Shown piece by piece: positions 8,724 to 17,381 of a stretch of DNA of 30,357 nucleotides. Origin of the DNA: a virus. The stretch covers positions 1 through 30,357 of the IMG/VR virus record IMGVR_UViG_3300021197_001954, one strand, 5' to 3'. A model generated the notes under the pieces. That model saw only the letters and a list, made by a program, of their open reading frames with translations, was not told where the DNA came from and did no database searches. Positions within the stretch are counted from its first letter, which is position 1. Each line of letters begins with the position of its first letter. Made by a program: the position numbers and the translations under genes.

Positions 8724-11700
8724 ATGGCAGAAGAACAGTTAGGCCCCACTATTGAGGCGGCAAAAAAACAAGGGTCTTTTTTTGGGGAAAAAATGCCTTT
8801 CGATTATGAGAAGGCTAGAGCAGAAGGCGCGACAGATGAACAGATTGCAGACTATCTAGCTCAAGAAACAGGCTACGACATAAAGAACGCGTATGCCGAG
8901 GGGGCCGCCCCTACTGATGTAATTGTATATCTTTCAGACGTAAAAGATGCGCCCTTTACCGCGCTTACTCGCGGGGTTCAGGAAGGAGGGTCTCTTTCTG
9001 CAGGTATGGTCACGGGTGGGGTTGCCGGTTTCCAAGCGGGAATGGTTGCGGCGCCTTTTCTTGGTCCTTTTGCACCTGTGGCGCCGATCGTTGGCGCAGG
9101 AATTGGCGCTTTATCGGGACTGGCCTTGGCAAATAAATTAAACGATTTTTTTATTCCCGACGATAAATTTGTAAATACTGGAATGAGGGCCGCGGGGGAG
9201 ACCTTTGGCGCATCGATTTCGCCATTACCTGTTCCTTACACTCTCGCGGCAAAGTCTCCTGGTCTTGCCGCGAGCATGTTTATTTCAGAATACGCTAAAA
9301 AGCAGGGGGGAAAGGGAGTGTACATCACTTCTGCGGACAAAATGTTGCAAACGATTCAACGGTCCCCTGGACTTTTTGGAGCATATGAGACAGGAGCCGC
9401 GGGAGCCGCGGCAGTGGCGGGAGGCGCGTCGGAAAGCGCCGATCCAGGAAATATTTTAAAGAGAATGGGCGCAGAAATGGGCGCCGCTATTGTTCTAAAC
9501 CCAATGAATATTGTTACGCGTGCAGCAGGACCTGTGAGAGAGGGCGTAAAACGTATCATGTCTCGTTTTAGCGCGGATACTCGTCAGCATAAAATCGGTG
9601 AAATGATTGTTAAAGCGTTAAACGAGGCAGGAGAGGATCCGGCCGCCCTTGCCGACGCGTTAAAAGCTATCGATCTTGAGGGTGCTCAAACAGAAATGCA
9701 GCGGCTTGCTGCCGAAAAAGGCGTTGATATTGGAAAACTTTCAACTGCGGCCCAGGTGCAGAGCCCCGTGCTCGCTCAACTGCAAGCTTCCTTGCGTAAA
9801 AATGCGCGGGTAGGGCCGACGTTAGATAACGCAGCACTTAACAACTTAGAAAAAGTAACCGACGTCGTAGACTTACTGGTTCAAATGGACGACCCCGAAG
9901 CCTTGGCGCTTGCAGCGGACCTTCAATTAGCTCAATACGAAGGAACGTTGTCGGCACTTTTAAACCAAGCGGAGGCAAAAGCGGTAGAGACCGCCGCAAG
10001 CGCCTTTACAGGGACTCAGGCCAGTGCCGCAAAAGCGGGCGATATTATCGTGACTATGACGAAAGACGTTCTAGACCAAGCCCGTAATCAAGAAAAAGCA
10101 TTGTACACTAAGATAGATAAGAAAGAGCCCGCGGAAGCGGGAAGTGTTATAGCAAAATTTGATGAACTAACCGGAGAGCTTTTGCCAGAAAGCCCCTTTC
10201 CAAGTTTAATCCGCCGTTTTGTTGGTCGAGTATCTGGCCGCGATATGGACGTCCCCGAGGACGCGGTAGTCGGGCAAATAGCCGCCTTAAACAAAGAATT
10301 GGCCGCTGCTCAAAAGAAATTTAAGACGTTGTCCGCCAAAGGCGGTGTAGCCGAAGACGAGTTGTTTGGAGCGTACCCTGATTTATTCCGGCAGCCGCAG
10401 GGAGGAAACCAAAAAGCGATACGCGATCTGGGGAACATAGTTGCCGATTACCGTGCCAAAGGTAGCGATCAACGGGGGAGCTCCTTAGATTCCACAACGC
10501 GCAACCGCGTGGCACAATTGGCAGAGGCAAAAATTGCCGAACTTTTAGCCACTGAGGAAATAACCTTTTTGCGCAGTCAACAATCTCGCGCAACAGCCGA
10601 GGCGGCGGAACAAGTTTCTGAATTGCCAGAAATCACAGTAGGCGATCTAACCGCTTTCCGCAGCGAAATGCTTTCTATGGCCCGCGATGCACGGGCCGCG
10701 GGTAATTTTCGCGACAGTAACTTTTATGGTCAAATGGCCGAGGCCGCTTTAGAAGACCTGGGACTAGGGGCTCAAATTCCTGCGGGAGAAATGCCTACAA
10801 AAAACCAGATGAATTTAAAAGCCGCTCACAACTTTAGCCGAGCGTTAAACGACACCTTTAGGCGTGCTTTTGCGGGGGATTTACTTAGTAAGAATAAAAC
10901 AGGAGCTAGTAATCTTCCTCCAGAATTGGTTGCCGATAAAATATTAGGAGGAAGTGCCAACGCAACGAATTTACGACTTCTTCAATTGCAGGATGTTGCT
11001 CGTTTTATGGCTACAAACGCGGGAGAAGAATTTGCGGGCACTACTGCGGCTAATCTTGATACGTTGAAAGGCGCGCAAGAAACTATTTTACGCTCTGCGG
11101 CAACAAGGTTTTACAACCCAGAAACCGGGCGAGTGAATATGGCCGCGTTAGGCCAATGGTCTGCTCAAAATGCAGAGACCCTTGCCGCATTTCCTTCACT
11201 ACGCTCCGATTTAAGTAGCGCGGGCACAGCGTATAAAGTGCTTGCGGACACAAAAGAAAAGAATAGCCTTTTCAGTAGAAAGTTAAACGATCAGCTTTCT
11301 TTGTCGGCATTTATGGGCGCCGATGAACGTCCTGGAGACATGATAGGGCAGTTAATTGCAGACCCCGGCAATCGAAGCGCTGTAAAAACGCCCGGCAAAA
11401 ACCTTAATGCTGCGATGCTTTCTGCTCGGAGAGCGGGAGAAAACGTTTTCAACGGTCTTCGTAGCGCAATTCTTGACCACGCTTTTGTGTATGCTGGCGG
11501 CGACCAAGGCAAAATGAACATGAAGGCTTTTCAGGACTATTTTACCAAGCCTTTGGCTCGGGGGCAGGATTCGGTCTTGAGCATCATGCGGCAGCAAGGC
11601 ATGTTCTCGGATTCGGAAGCCGTTCGTTTTAATCAGCTTTTAAAAGAAACCACTTTCGTTGAGCAAAAGATTTTGCAGGGAAAGGGCGCGGAATTAGACG

Positions 11701-12329
11701 TAGGGGACATGCCTCCCGCGGTGTTTGATTTGGTGGTTCGTGTCATAGGTGCGCGAGAAGGTACGCGGTTGGCCAAATCGATAGGAATGCCCAACTCTAT
11801 TCAGTTGCCCGGTTATTTTGCACAATTTGCTCGAAATCGTTTTTCCAATATGCCGTCAGGTTATTTTACGGATTTAATAGTTGAAGCGGCAGAAAACCCT
11901 AAAATGATGGAAAATTTAATTCGTAAAGGCATGGATAAGAAAAGTGGAAACCAACAAATAAAATTTAATAGACAGTTAAATTCTGCGCTTATTAGCGCGG
12001 GGTTCTTGCCAACAAGAGAGGAAGTGGAGAATCTGGATATTCTTCCGACAGGTCTTGTCATACCTCCCGCGCAAGCGGAAACATCCTCCGAAGAAATACA
12101 ACAGTATTTAAATAGTTTGAACACGCCTCCCTCGCAGCCGGCTCCGGTAAATCTCCCAAACACCGCGCCGCCGTCTGTGGTGACTGGAGCCCCGCCGGTG
12201 AGACAGGTTCCTCCCCGTCCTCCGGCGGCTGGTCAGCCAAATTCTACGGAGAGGCAGAATTACGCCACGTTGTTCCCTAACGATCCTATTTCGGGGCTAA
12301 TAAATTCTCGTCAACAGGGCCCTAGATAA
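8724..12329 (+). CDS. Giant internal/ejection virion protein
   Basis: A 1201-aa protein, the last gene of the virion operon. Residues about 26-72 contain two helical-hairpin units (FDYEKARAEGATDEQIADYL and a second ending in VIVYLS). Repeats like these are common at the N terminus of marine phage internal proteins. Residues about 88-138 are a Gly/Ala-rich hydrophobic segment (GMVTGGVAGFQAGMVAAPFL and onward) that could insert in membrane. The long middle is helical and Ala/Glu-rich with no catalytic motif I can identify; I see no transglycosylase signature. The C-terminal 90 residues are Pro/Gln-rich and end in YATLFPNDPISGLINSRQQG, a motif I recall from other marine phage proteins. Probably ejected into the cell envelope with DNA; this is inference from length, position and composition. 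Confidence 0.58.
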   Translation: MAEEQLGPTIEAAKKQGSFFGEKMPFDYEKARAEGATDEQIADYLAQETGYDIKNAYAEGAAPTDVIVYLSDVKDAPFTALTRGVQEGGSLSAGMVTGGVAGFQAGMVAAPFLGPFAPVAPIVGAGIGALSGLALANKLNDFFIPDDKFVNTGMRAAGETFGASISPLPVPYTLAAKSPGLAASMFISEYAKKQGGKGVYITSADKMLQTIQRSPGLFGAYETGAAGAAAVAGGASESADPGNILKRMGAEMGAAIVLNPMNIVTRAAGPVREGVKRIMSRFSADTRQHKIGEMIVKALNEAGEDPAALADALKAIDLEGAQTEMQRLAAEKGVDIGKLSTAAQVQSPVLAQLQASLRKNARVGPTLDNAALNNLEKVTDVVDLLVQMDDPEALALAADLQLAQYEGTLSALLNQAEAKAVETAASAFTGTQASAAKAGDIIVTMTKDVLDQARNQEKALYTKIDKKEPAEAGSVIAKFDELTGELLPESPFPSLIRRFVGRVSGRDMDVPEDAVVGQIAALNKELAAAQKKFKTLSAKGGVAEDELFGAYPDLFRQPQGGNQKAIRDLGNIVADYRAKGSDQRGSSLDSTTRNRVAQLAEAKIAELLATEEITFLRSQQSRATAEAAEQVSELPEITVGDLTAFRSEMLSMARDARAAGNFRDSNFYGQMAEAALEDLGLGAQIPAGEMPTKNQMNLKAAHNFSRALNDTFRRAFAGDLLSKNKTGASNLPPELVADKILGGSANATNLRLLQLQDVARFMATNAGEEFAGTTAANLDTLKGAQETILRSAATRFYNPETGRVNMAALGQWSAQNAETLAAFPSLRSDLSSAGTAYKVLADTKEKNSLFSRKLNDQLSLSAFMGADERPGDMIGQLIADPGNRSAVKTPGKNLNAAMLSARRAGENVFNGLRSAILDHAFVYAGGDQGKMNMKAFQDYFTKPLARGQDSVLSIMRQQGMFSDSEAVRFNQLLKETTFVEQKILQGKGAELDVGDMPPAVFDLVVRVIGAREGTRLAKSIGMPNSIQLPGYFAQFARNRFSNMPSGYFTDLIVEAAENPKMMENLIRKGMDKKSGNQQIKFNRQLNSALISAGFLPTREEVENLDILPTGLVIPPAQAETSSEEIQQYLNSLNTPPSQPAPVNLPNTAPPSVVTGAPPVRQVPPRPPAAGQPNSTERQNYATLFPNDPISGLINSRQQGPR

Positions 12330-12337
12330 GGTATGCG

Positions 12338-13789
12338 TTAAACAAGCCACTGTTTCGCATTTTCCCCTAATACCTTACCAGCGATATCAATTTTATCGCG
12401 CAGGGCACTTATGATCTTTTCGTCAATTGTTTTTGGCGAAATCAAATCAATGTACGTCACAGTACCCTTTTGCCCAATCCGGTGCGCGCGGTCCTCGGAC
12501 TGTAGACGTATTTCTAGATCATAACTGTTTGAATAGTACACCATTGTCTGTGCTGCGGTCAAAGTAATGCCGTAACCGCCCGTCTTGGGCTGTCCGATAA
12601 AGAAGCGAAGCGGAGAATCAGGGTCTTGAAAGTCGGTGACAATCTTTTGCCGTTCGTCTTGAGGCGTGCCACCGTAATAGGTTGCCGCCGCTTCTGGGCC
12701 AAAGCGGCGGCGCAGGGCATCAGCAATCATATGTATGTCGTGTGTCCACGTTGCCCAGATGATCGCCTTACCCTGTAGCTCGTCTACGATGGACATAAGT
12801 TCATCCAGACGTTTGTTAGGTAATGCTACTATTTCCTCATCGTCGGTGCGCAAAAAGCCGCAACATATCTGTTGCAAGCGCATGATTTGAGTCAAAACCG
12901 ATTGTGTTGTAGCTAGTTCTCCGTTCTCTAATTGAGCGAGCGCCAGTTTTTTCATTTGCACATATGCCTGTTCTTGCTCTTTGGTGAGCGGGACTTGCCG
13001 GCTAATGTAAACTTTTGCGGGCAAGTCTAGGCAGTCTTCTTTCAAAACACGGTTGCTGATCGCATCCAGCTTTGTGTTGAGTTCGTCCAGGCGTTGATAT
13101 CCGGTGATTTGTTGGAAGCTGCGATGCCCCATGGTGCGCTTTTGCACGACGGCGTAACGGCCCTGGTATGCATAATAACTATTAAACCCCAGGCACCGCT
13201 CCTCCAAGAAATCACACTGACTAAACAGGTCCATTGGAGATTTGGTGATGGGGGAGCCTGTTAAAATACGTCTATACTTGGCCAAACGACCACATTTCAC
13301 GACATTCTTTGTGCGCTGGGCTTGGCGATTTTTTATGGTAGTGCTCTCATCCACAATCATAATAGAGTTTTCATTCAACCGCAGAAAATCCGCTGCTGTA
13401 TCGGCGCCCTTAGAAGTGGATAAGGCTTCAACATTCATAACGAACAGGCGAAGCATGGGTTCGCGGTCTTTGCTGGGCAGGGCAAAGTTACGGAGCTTTT
13501 CTTTAAATCCTTTGGTAGCGTTAGCCTGCCACCGTAAAACCTCGCGCTCAATGCGGTCCGGCAAATGTATTGGAATTTCTCCTTGCACCCAGTTGTCATA
13601 AACCCCTTTTGGTGCCAGTATTAAAGCAGCGTCAATACGACCTTCTTCGTACAGCGCAGCAATAGTATCAATGGCGACCTTGGTTTTCCCCGTGCCCATT
13701 TCCATAAACAACGCGTAATACTCCGCGGACCACGATTCATTAAAGGCGGTTCGCTGGTGGTCATACGGGTCTGTTTTAAATTTGTACAT
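12338..13789 (-). CDS. SNF2/DEAD-like superfamily 2 ATPase (helicase)
   Basis: A 483-aa protein. Motif I MGTGKT is at residues 31-36, a DEAH-box variant DEST at 147-150, motif III LTGSP at 176-180 and motif VI QSEDRAHRIGQ at 430-440. The last is diagnostic for SNF2-like enzymes. Both RecA-like lobes are complete, and the length suits compact phage/bacterial SNF2 proteins. Likely an ATP-dependent DNA translocase in phage replication, recombination or fork remodelling. The ATG at 13789 has AGGAG 8 bases upstream on the minus strand. It is the only minus-strand gene between two plus-strand blocks, divergent from the replication operon and convergent with the virion operon (8 bp between stops). 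Separate regulation is therefore likely. Confidence 0.9.
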   Translation of the reverse strand: MYKFKTDPYDHQRTAFNESWSAEYYALFMEMGTGKTKVAIDTIAALYEEGRIDAALILAPKGVYDNWVQGEIPIHLPDRIEREVLRWQANATKGFKEKLRNFALPSKDREPMLRLFVMNVEALSTSKGADTAADFLRLNENSIMIVDESTTIKNRQAQRTKNVVKCGRLAKYRRILTGSPITKSPMDLFSQCDFLEERCLGFNSYYAYQGRYAVVQKRTMGHRSFQQITGYQRLDELNTKLDAISNRVLKEDCLDLPAKVYISRQVPLTKEQEQAYVQMKKLALAQLENGELATTQSVLTQIMRLQQICCGFLRTDDEEIVALPNKRLDELMSIVDELQGKAIIWATWTHDIHMIADALRRRFGPEAAATYYGGTPQDERQKIVTDFQDPDSPLRFFIGQPKTGGYGITLTAAQTMVYYSNSYDLEIRLQSEDRAHRIGQKGTVTYIDLISPKTIDEKIISALRDKIDIAGKVLGENAKQWLV

Positions 13790-13801
13790 TGCATTTTCTC
13801 C

Positions 13802-13830
13802 TTGACGCCTTCAATATATATAATTATATG
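13802..13830 (+). promoter_or_regulatory. Putative sigma70 promoter for the replication operon
   Basis: TTGACG (13802-13807), a 17-bp spacer and TATATG (13825-13830) fit a host sigma70-type promoter reading into the gene at 13889. The AT-rich interval (ATATATATAATTATAT) would also suit a divergent promoter for the SNF2 gene, but I cannot fix its boxes. The 5' leader then contains three tandem 7-bp AACCACG units (13859-13879) immediately before the Shine-Dalgarno. Confidence 0.45.
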
Positions 13831-13888
13831 CGATATGCAAGGGACAAAAAATCTCTTTAACCACGAACCACGAACCACGGAGAAAAAT

Positions 13889-14458
13889 ATGAGTAGTTTA
13901 CTCGATATGATGGAAAACGACGATTCCTCTGCCGTCCTTGAACGATTTGACGGAGAGGGACTAAAGTCGGTGGGCAAGTTAGCACGCCGCATTCGGGAAG
14001 CCGAAGAGATTATCAAGCAATCCGAAGACTTTCTTAAAGAAAAAAAGAAAGAACTGTTGAAGCTTACAGATGAAGATCTGCCTTCAGTACTGCAAGAAAT
14101 GGGCGTATCTTCGTTTACTTTGGACGACGGCTCTAAAGTAGAGATCAAGCCTTTGTACGCAGGTCACATTAGCGTTAACAACAAAGAAGCCGCTTTTGAA
14201 TGGCTTCGGAACAACGGCCATGACGACATTATTAAAAACGTCGTATCGTGTCAGTTTGGACGCGGAGAAGACGGCAAAGCTGAAGAGTTTTATGCAATTG
14301 CATCTGCTAAAGGTTATGTCGCTCAGCAAAAACAAGACGTTCACGCAAGCACTTTGAAGGCGTGGATCCGCGAACGTGTAGAAAACGGGGAAGATTTTCC
14401 CATGGAAACTTTTGGCGCATACATTTCACAGCGCGCATCAATTAAGGGAGCAAAATAA
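13889..14458 (+). CDS. Coiled-coil protein of the replication operon, unknown function
   Basis: A 189-aa protein. I place the start at ATG 13889 (MSSLLDMMEND) because CACGGAG lies just upstream; the longer frame from 13757 would run into the SNF2 start. Residues about 27-60 are strongly charged and heptad-like (KLARRIREAEEIIKQSEDFL, then KEKKKELLKL), predicting a coiled coil. The C-terminal half includes LDDGSKVEIKPLYAG and GFGRGEDGK-like beta segments. I do not recognise a family. It sits immediately before the SSB-like gene, so a role in recombination or replication is plausible. The stop is separated from the next ATG by one base. Confidence 0.62.
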   Translation: MSSLLDMMENDDSSAVLERFDGEGLKSVGKLARRIREAEEIIKQSEDFLKEKKKELLKLTDEDLPSVLQEMGVSSFTLDDGSKVEIKPLYAGHISVNNKEAAFEWLRNNGHDDIIKNVVSCQFGRGEDGKAEEFYAIASAKGYVAQQKQDVHASTLKAWIRERVENGEDFPMETFGAYISQRASIKGAK

Positions 14459-14459
14459 A

Positions 14460-15251
14460 ATGGCTAGTAAATCAGTAGCTAAAACAAAGAAGTCTGAGGT
14501 ACAGGCTTTCGATCCGAGTATGTTTGAGGCTGATGCGGGCTCGGGCAATGAAAACATGACGCGAGAGGATCTTGCGCTACCGTTTCTAAAAATCTTATCT
14601 GGTCAGGACCCGCTATTAGACGACGACACGTTTACCGGCCGCAAGGGCGATATTTACAACAGCGTGACGGGTGACGTTTATAAGGGCAAAGAGGGCATTG
14701 TTGTCGTGCCGTGCGCTTATCAGCGGGTGTTTATCGAATGGGCGCCGAGGGGTGTTGGAAGCGGTGCGCCAGTTCAAATGTATTCTCCTGCCGATGAGCG
14801 GCCAAAGGTTGAGCGCAATAAGGACGATAACAAGGACTACGTTATCGGTGGCAATGGCACGTACATTGAAGAAACTCACCAACATTTTGTTCTGGTTATT
14901 AATGAGGACGGAAGTTGTCAGTCTGCACTGATTGCGATGAAGTCCACGCAGCTAAAAAAGTCGCGCAAATGGAACTCGATGATTCAAGGTCGCACTTTGA
15001 TGGGTAAGAGCGGGCCTTTCCAAGCTCCGCGATTTAGCCACACATACATCCTCCGCTCAATTTCTGAGGAGAACAGCAAAGGTTCTTGGCATGGCTGGGC
15101 CATCAGTCTGGATGGTGTTGTGAATGACGCGGCGATTTATCAGCAAGGAAAATCCTTTGCTCAGAGCATTCAAAAGGGTGACGTTGTGGTAAAGCACTCA
15201 AACGACGAGGGCTCCGACGAAGTATCTGACGACCGTGATATACCGTTTTAA
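14460..15251 (+). CDS. ssb: Putative single-stranded DNA-binding protein with DIPF tail
   Basis: A 263-aa protein starting at ATG 14460, with GGGAG about 10 bases upstream; the longer frame from 14412 lies inside the previous gene. The body is rich in beta-type segments (GIVVVPCAYQRVFIEWAPRG; HFVLVINEDGSCQSALIAMKS), compatible with an OB-type fold, though I cannot confirm one by eye. The last 16 residues are acidic and end SDDRDIPF. This closely resembles the C-terminal tip of bacterial SSB (E. coli ends DDDIPF), which docks onto host repair and replication proteins. It lies between a coiled-coil protein and the primase, and a strong terminator follows. Another ssDNA-related recombination factor is the main alternative. 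Confidence 0.65.
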   Translation: MASKSVAKTKKSEVQAFDPSMFEADAGSGNENMTREDLALPFLKILSGQDPLLDDDTFTGRKGDIYNSVTGDVYKGKEGIVVVPCAYQRVFIEWAPRGVGSGAPVQMYSPADERPKVERNKDDNKDYVIGGNGTYIEETHQHFVLVINEDGSCQSALIAMKSTQLKKSRKWNSMIQGRTLMGKSGPFQAPRFSHTYILRSISEENSKGSWHGWAISLDGVVNDAAIYQQGKSFAQSIQKGDVVVKHSNDEGSDEVSDDRDIPF

Positions 15252-15260
15252 GTCAAACGT

Positions 15261-15288
15261 GGGCCACGTATTATGCGTGGCCCTTTTT
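15261..15288 (+). terminator. Rho-independent terminator after the SSB-like gene
   Basis: A perfect 8-bp stem, GGGCCACG (15261-15268) with CGTGGCCC (15276-15283), has a 7-base loop TATTATG and is followed by TTTTT. It sits 9 bp after the stop of the SSB-like gene and only 21 bp before the primase ATG, in the same direction. Confidence 0.92.
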
Positions 15289-15309
15289 GTATCTTAGGGA
15301 AGGACGGGT

Positions 15310-16848
15310 ATGTCAGATGTACGGAAGTTTGCCGATATTTTTGCCGGGCTAGAGCAAGCCTACGGCACGTATACAATAGATAAAACACAGGCAAACGGTA
15401 AAAAAGCGGGTAAAGCCACCGTAGTTCGCGAACCGCGGACCACGAAACACTGGGAGGGGCATCTCTCCGGAAAGGGTGTTAGTGTAGGCATTATTCCGAT
15501 TAACGAAGACAATAAGGTCAAATGGGGGTGTATCGACGTAGATACCTATCCGCTCGACCACAAGTTGTTAATATCGCAAATTAGAAAGTTGAAGCTGCCT
15601 TTGGTCGTATGTCGATCAAAGTCGGGCGGTGCACATATGTTTTTGTTTGTGAGCGATTGGATCACGGCAAAAGAGATGCAGGAAGTGCTCGGTCATATAG
15701 CCTCAGTCCTTGGCCATGGTGGCTGCGAGATTTTTCCAAAACAGATAAAACTGTTCTTAGACCGCGGAGACGTGGGCAACTTCTTGAACATGCCATATTA
15801 CAACGCGGAGGACGGCCTCCGTTACGGATTTAACGATGATGGGACTGCGGCTACTTTAGCCGAGTTTTTTGCATTACATGAGCAGTATGTTCAAACGCCG
15901 GAGCAGGTCCAGGCGCTAAAAATAGAGGATACTGGCGATGCGGTTATTCCTAGCGGCCCGCCGTGCCTTCAGATCCTTGCCAAGCAAAAGATAAGCGAAG
16001 GTGGGCGCAACAATGGATTATTTAACTTAGGCGTATACTTGCGCAAAGCTTACCCCGACAGCTGGGAATCTGAAATTCTGTCATACAATGCGCAGTATTT
16101 AGATCCGCCATTGCCGCTCAACGAAGTTAACATTGTGGCCAAGCAGCTACAGAAAAAGGATTACGCGTATAAATGCAAAGACGCGCCCATACAGTCCTAC
16201 TGCAACGCCGAGTTATGCCGTACTAGGAAATACGGCGTGGGAGCGGCTGTGACAGGGGCTACAGTGGCCAACTTGCGCAAATACAACTCTCTGCCCCCGG
16301 TTTGGTTTATGGACGTCAACGGGGAGCCTCTGGAGCTAGACACGGAGGCGCTGATGAATCAGACCGCGTTTCAACGATCATGTGTAGAGCAGTTGAACCA
16401 CCTTCCGCGGACCGCGCGCAAAGAGCAGTGGGAAGCTCGGATCAATCAATTGCTAACGGACATGACCGAGACTGAGGGCGCCATTGTGGAGGTGTCCGAG
16501 GACGCGTCGATCGATGGCCAGTTCTATGATTATCTGGAGGAGTTTTGCACGACGCTGCAAAAAGCCAATACGCGCGAGGAAATATTGTTGCGCCGACCTT
16601 ATACAGATGAGGATGAAGGGCGCATTTACTTTAGGCTTAAAGACTTTGAGGGGCACCTTCGTAAGAATAAATTCTTTGAATACAAAAGTCACAAAATTGC
16701 GCAGCGACTTCGGGATCGAAACGGTGAAAGTACTGTTATGAAAATCAAGGGTAAAGCAGTTCGTCTGTGGGTTATCCCCGCCTACGACATTGTAAACTTT
16801 GACATAGATACTCCTGATTTTGGACAAGGCGCGGAGGCACCATTCTAA
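15310..16848 (+). CDS. Archaeo-eukaryotic-type primase (TOTE/PrimPol-like)
   Basis: A 512-aa protein. The AEP-type motifs are C-I-D76-V-D78 (WGCIDVDTYPLD), S-x-H at S105-H109 (CRSKSGGAHMF) and a following FPKQ/GNFLNMPYYN region (142-165). These are the features of TOTE-type primase-polymerase domains. Residues about 216-310 form a helical C-terminal domain (EGGRNNGLFNLGVYLRK), with C219, C288, C298 and C303 as a possible metal or Fe-S site. The last 200 residues are unassigned; it ends GAEAPF. Likely makes primers for the phage family A polymerase. The start is preceded by AGGGAAGGACGGGT. No promoter was seen between it and the upstream terminator. The stop overlaps the next ATG (TAATG). Confidence 0.85.
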   Translation: MSDVRKFADIFAGLEQAYGTYTIDKTQANGKKAGKATVVREPRTTKHWEGHLSGKGVSVGIIPINEDNKVKWGCIDVDTYPLDHKLLISQIRKLKLPLVVCRSKSGGAHMFLFVSDWITAKEMQEVLGHIASVLGHGGCEIFPKQIKLFLDRGDVGNFLNMPYYNAEDGLRYGFNDDGTAATLAEFFALHEQYVQTPEQVQALKIEDTGDAVIPSGPPCLQILAKQKISEGGRNNGLFNLGVYLRKAYPDSWESEILSYNAQYLDPPLPLNEVNIVAKQLQKKDYAYKCKDAPIQSYCNAELCRTRKYGVGAAVTGATVANLRKYNSLPPVWFMDVNGEPLELDTEALMNQTAFQRSCVEQLNHLPRTARKEQWEARINQLLTDMTETEGAIVEVSEDASIDGQFYDYLEEFCTTLQKANTREEILLRRPYTDEDEGRIYFRLKDFEGHLRKNKFFEYKSHKIAQRLRDRNGESTVMKIKGKAVRLWVIPAYDIVNFDIDTPDFGQGAEAPF

Positions 16849-17381
16849 TGTCATCAGAAAGAATGAGAAAAATTTATGCTATGCGGCAGGAGCTCAATGA
16901 AAAGGGCCGGCCCCGGTATTCGTATCAAAAGATAGGCAACGAGTTTGGCATCACTCGCGAACGCGTGCGGCAGATACTGGCCAAACGTGAGCGTTTGGAG
17001 ATATGGTATGCGCGCGCCAAACAACACGATCCTTTTTTTGATTTCAGCAATATTACTCGCATGGATCAATTTATACCGCCGTTGGTGTCTATTCGCACAA
17101 CGAATGCGATACGCAACGGGGTTCCACCGACACTACGCGTGCAAGAATTTGTGGATCGGGTGGACCCGGCGGAACTTCTGGCGATACCCAATTGTGGGGT
17201 GGTTACAGTAAAAGAATTATTTGGAGCAATTGAGGAGGCTGGTTACGATGTATCGCATCTTCGGACCCCCCGGTACGGGAAAAACTACGACACTACTAAA
17301 TATGGTGGAGGAAGCCCTCTCCAATGGTACATCTCCAAATACAATTGCCTTCCTAGCCTTTACTCGGAAAGCCGCGAATGA
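16848..17381 (+). CDS. Sigma-region-4-like HTH plus alpha-CTD-like protein (paralogue 1)
   Basis: A 177-aa frame. Residues 24-45 (SYQKIGNEFGITRERVRQIL) match the helix-turn-helix of sigma factor region 4. Residues about 80-133 (SIRTTNAIRNGVPPTLRV, then PAELLAIPNCGVVTVKELF) align by eye with the C-terminal domain of RNA polymerase alpha (LTVRSANCLKAE and LLKTPNLGKKSLTEI in E. coli), i.e. a helix-hairpin-helix module. A DNA-binding regulator or RNA polymerase adaptor is the likely role. The coding end is odd: the last 45 residues lie over the UvrD-like gene in another frame (134-nt overlap). Their low-complexity look suggests that only the first 135 residues form a domain. The start is coupled to the primase stop by TAATG. 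Confidence 0.72.
   Translation: MSSERMRKIYAMRQELNEKGRPRYSYQKIGNEFGITRERVRQILAKRERLEIWYARAKQHDPFFDFSNITRMDQFIPPLVSIRTTNAIRNGVPPTLRVQEFVDRVDPAELLAIPNCGVVTVKELFGAIEEAGYDVSHLRTPRYGKNYDTTKYGGGSPLQWYISKYNCLPSLYSESRE

Noticed and set aside
13757-13888. N-terminal extension of the coiled-coil gene at 13889
   Set aside because: It would overlap the SNF2 start and translate the promoter and the AACCACG repeats; a good SD exists only before 13889.
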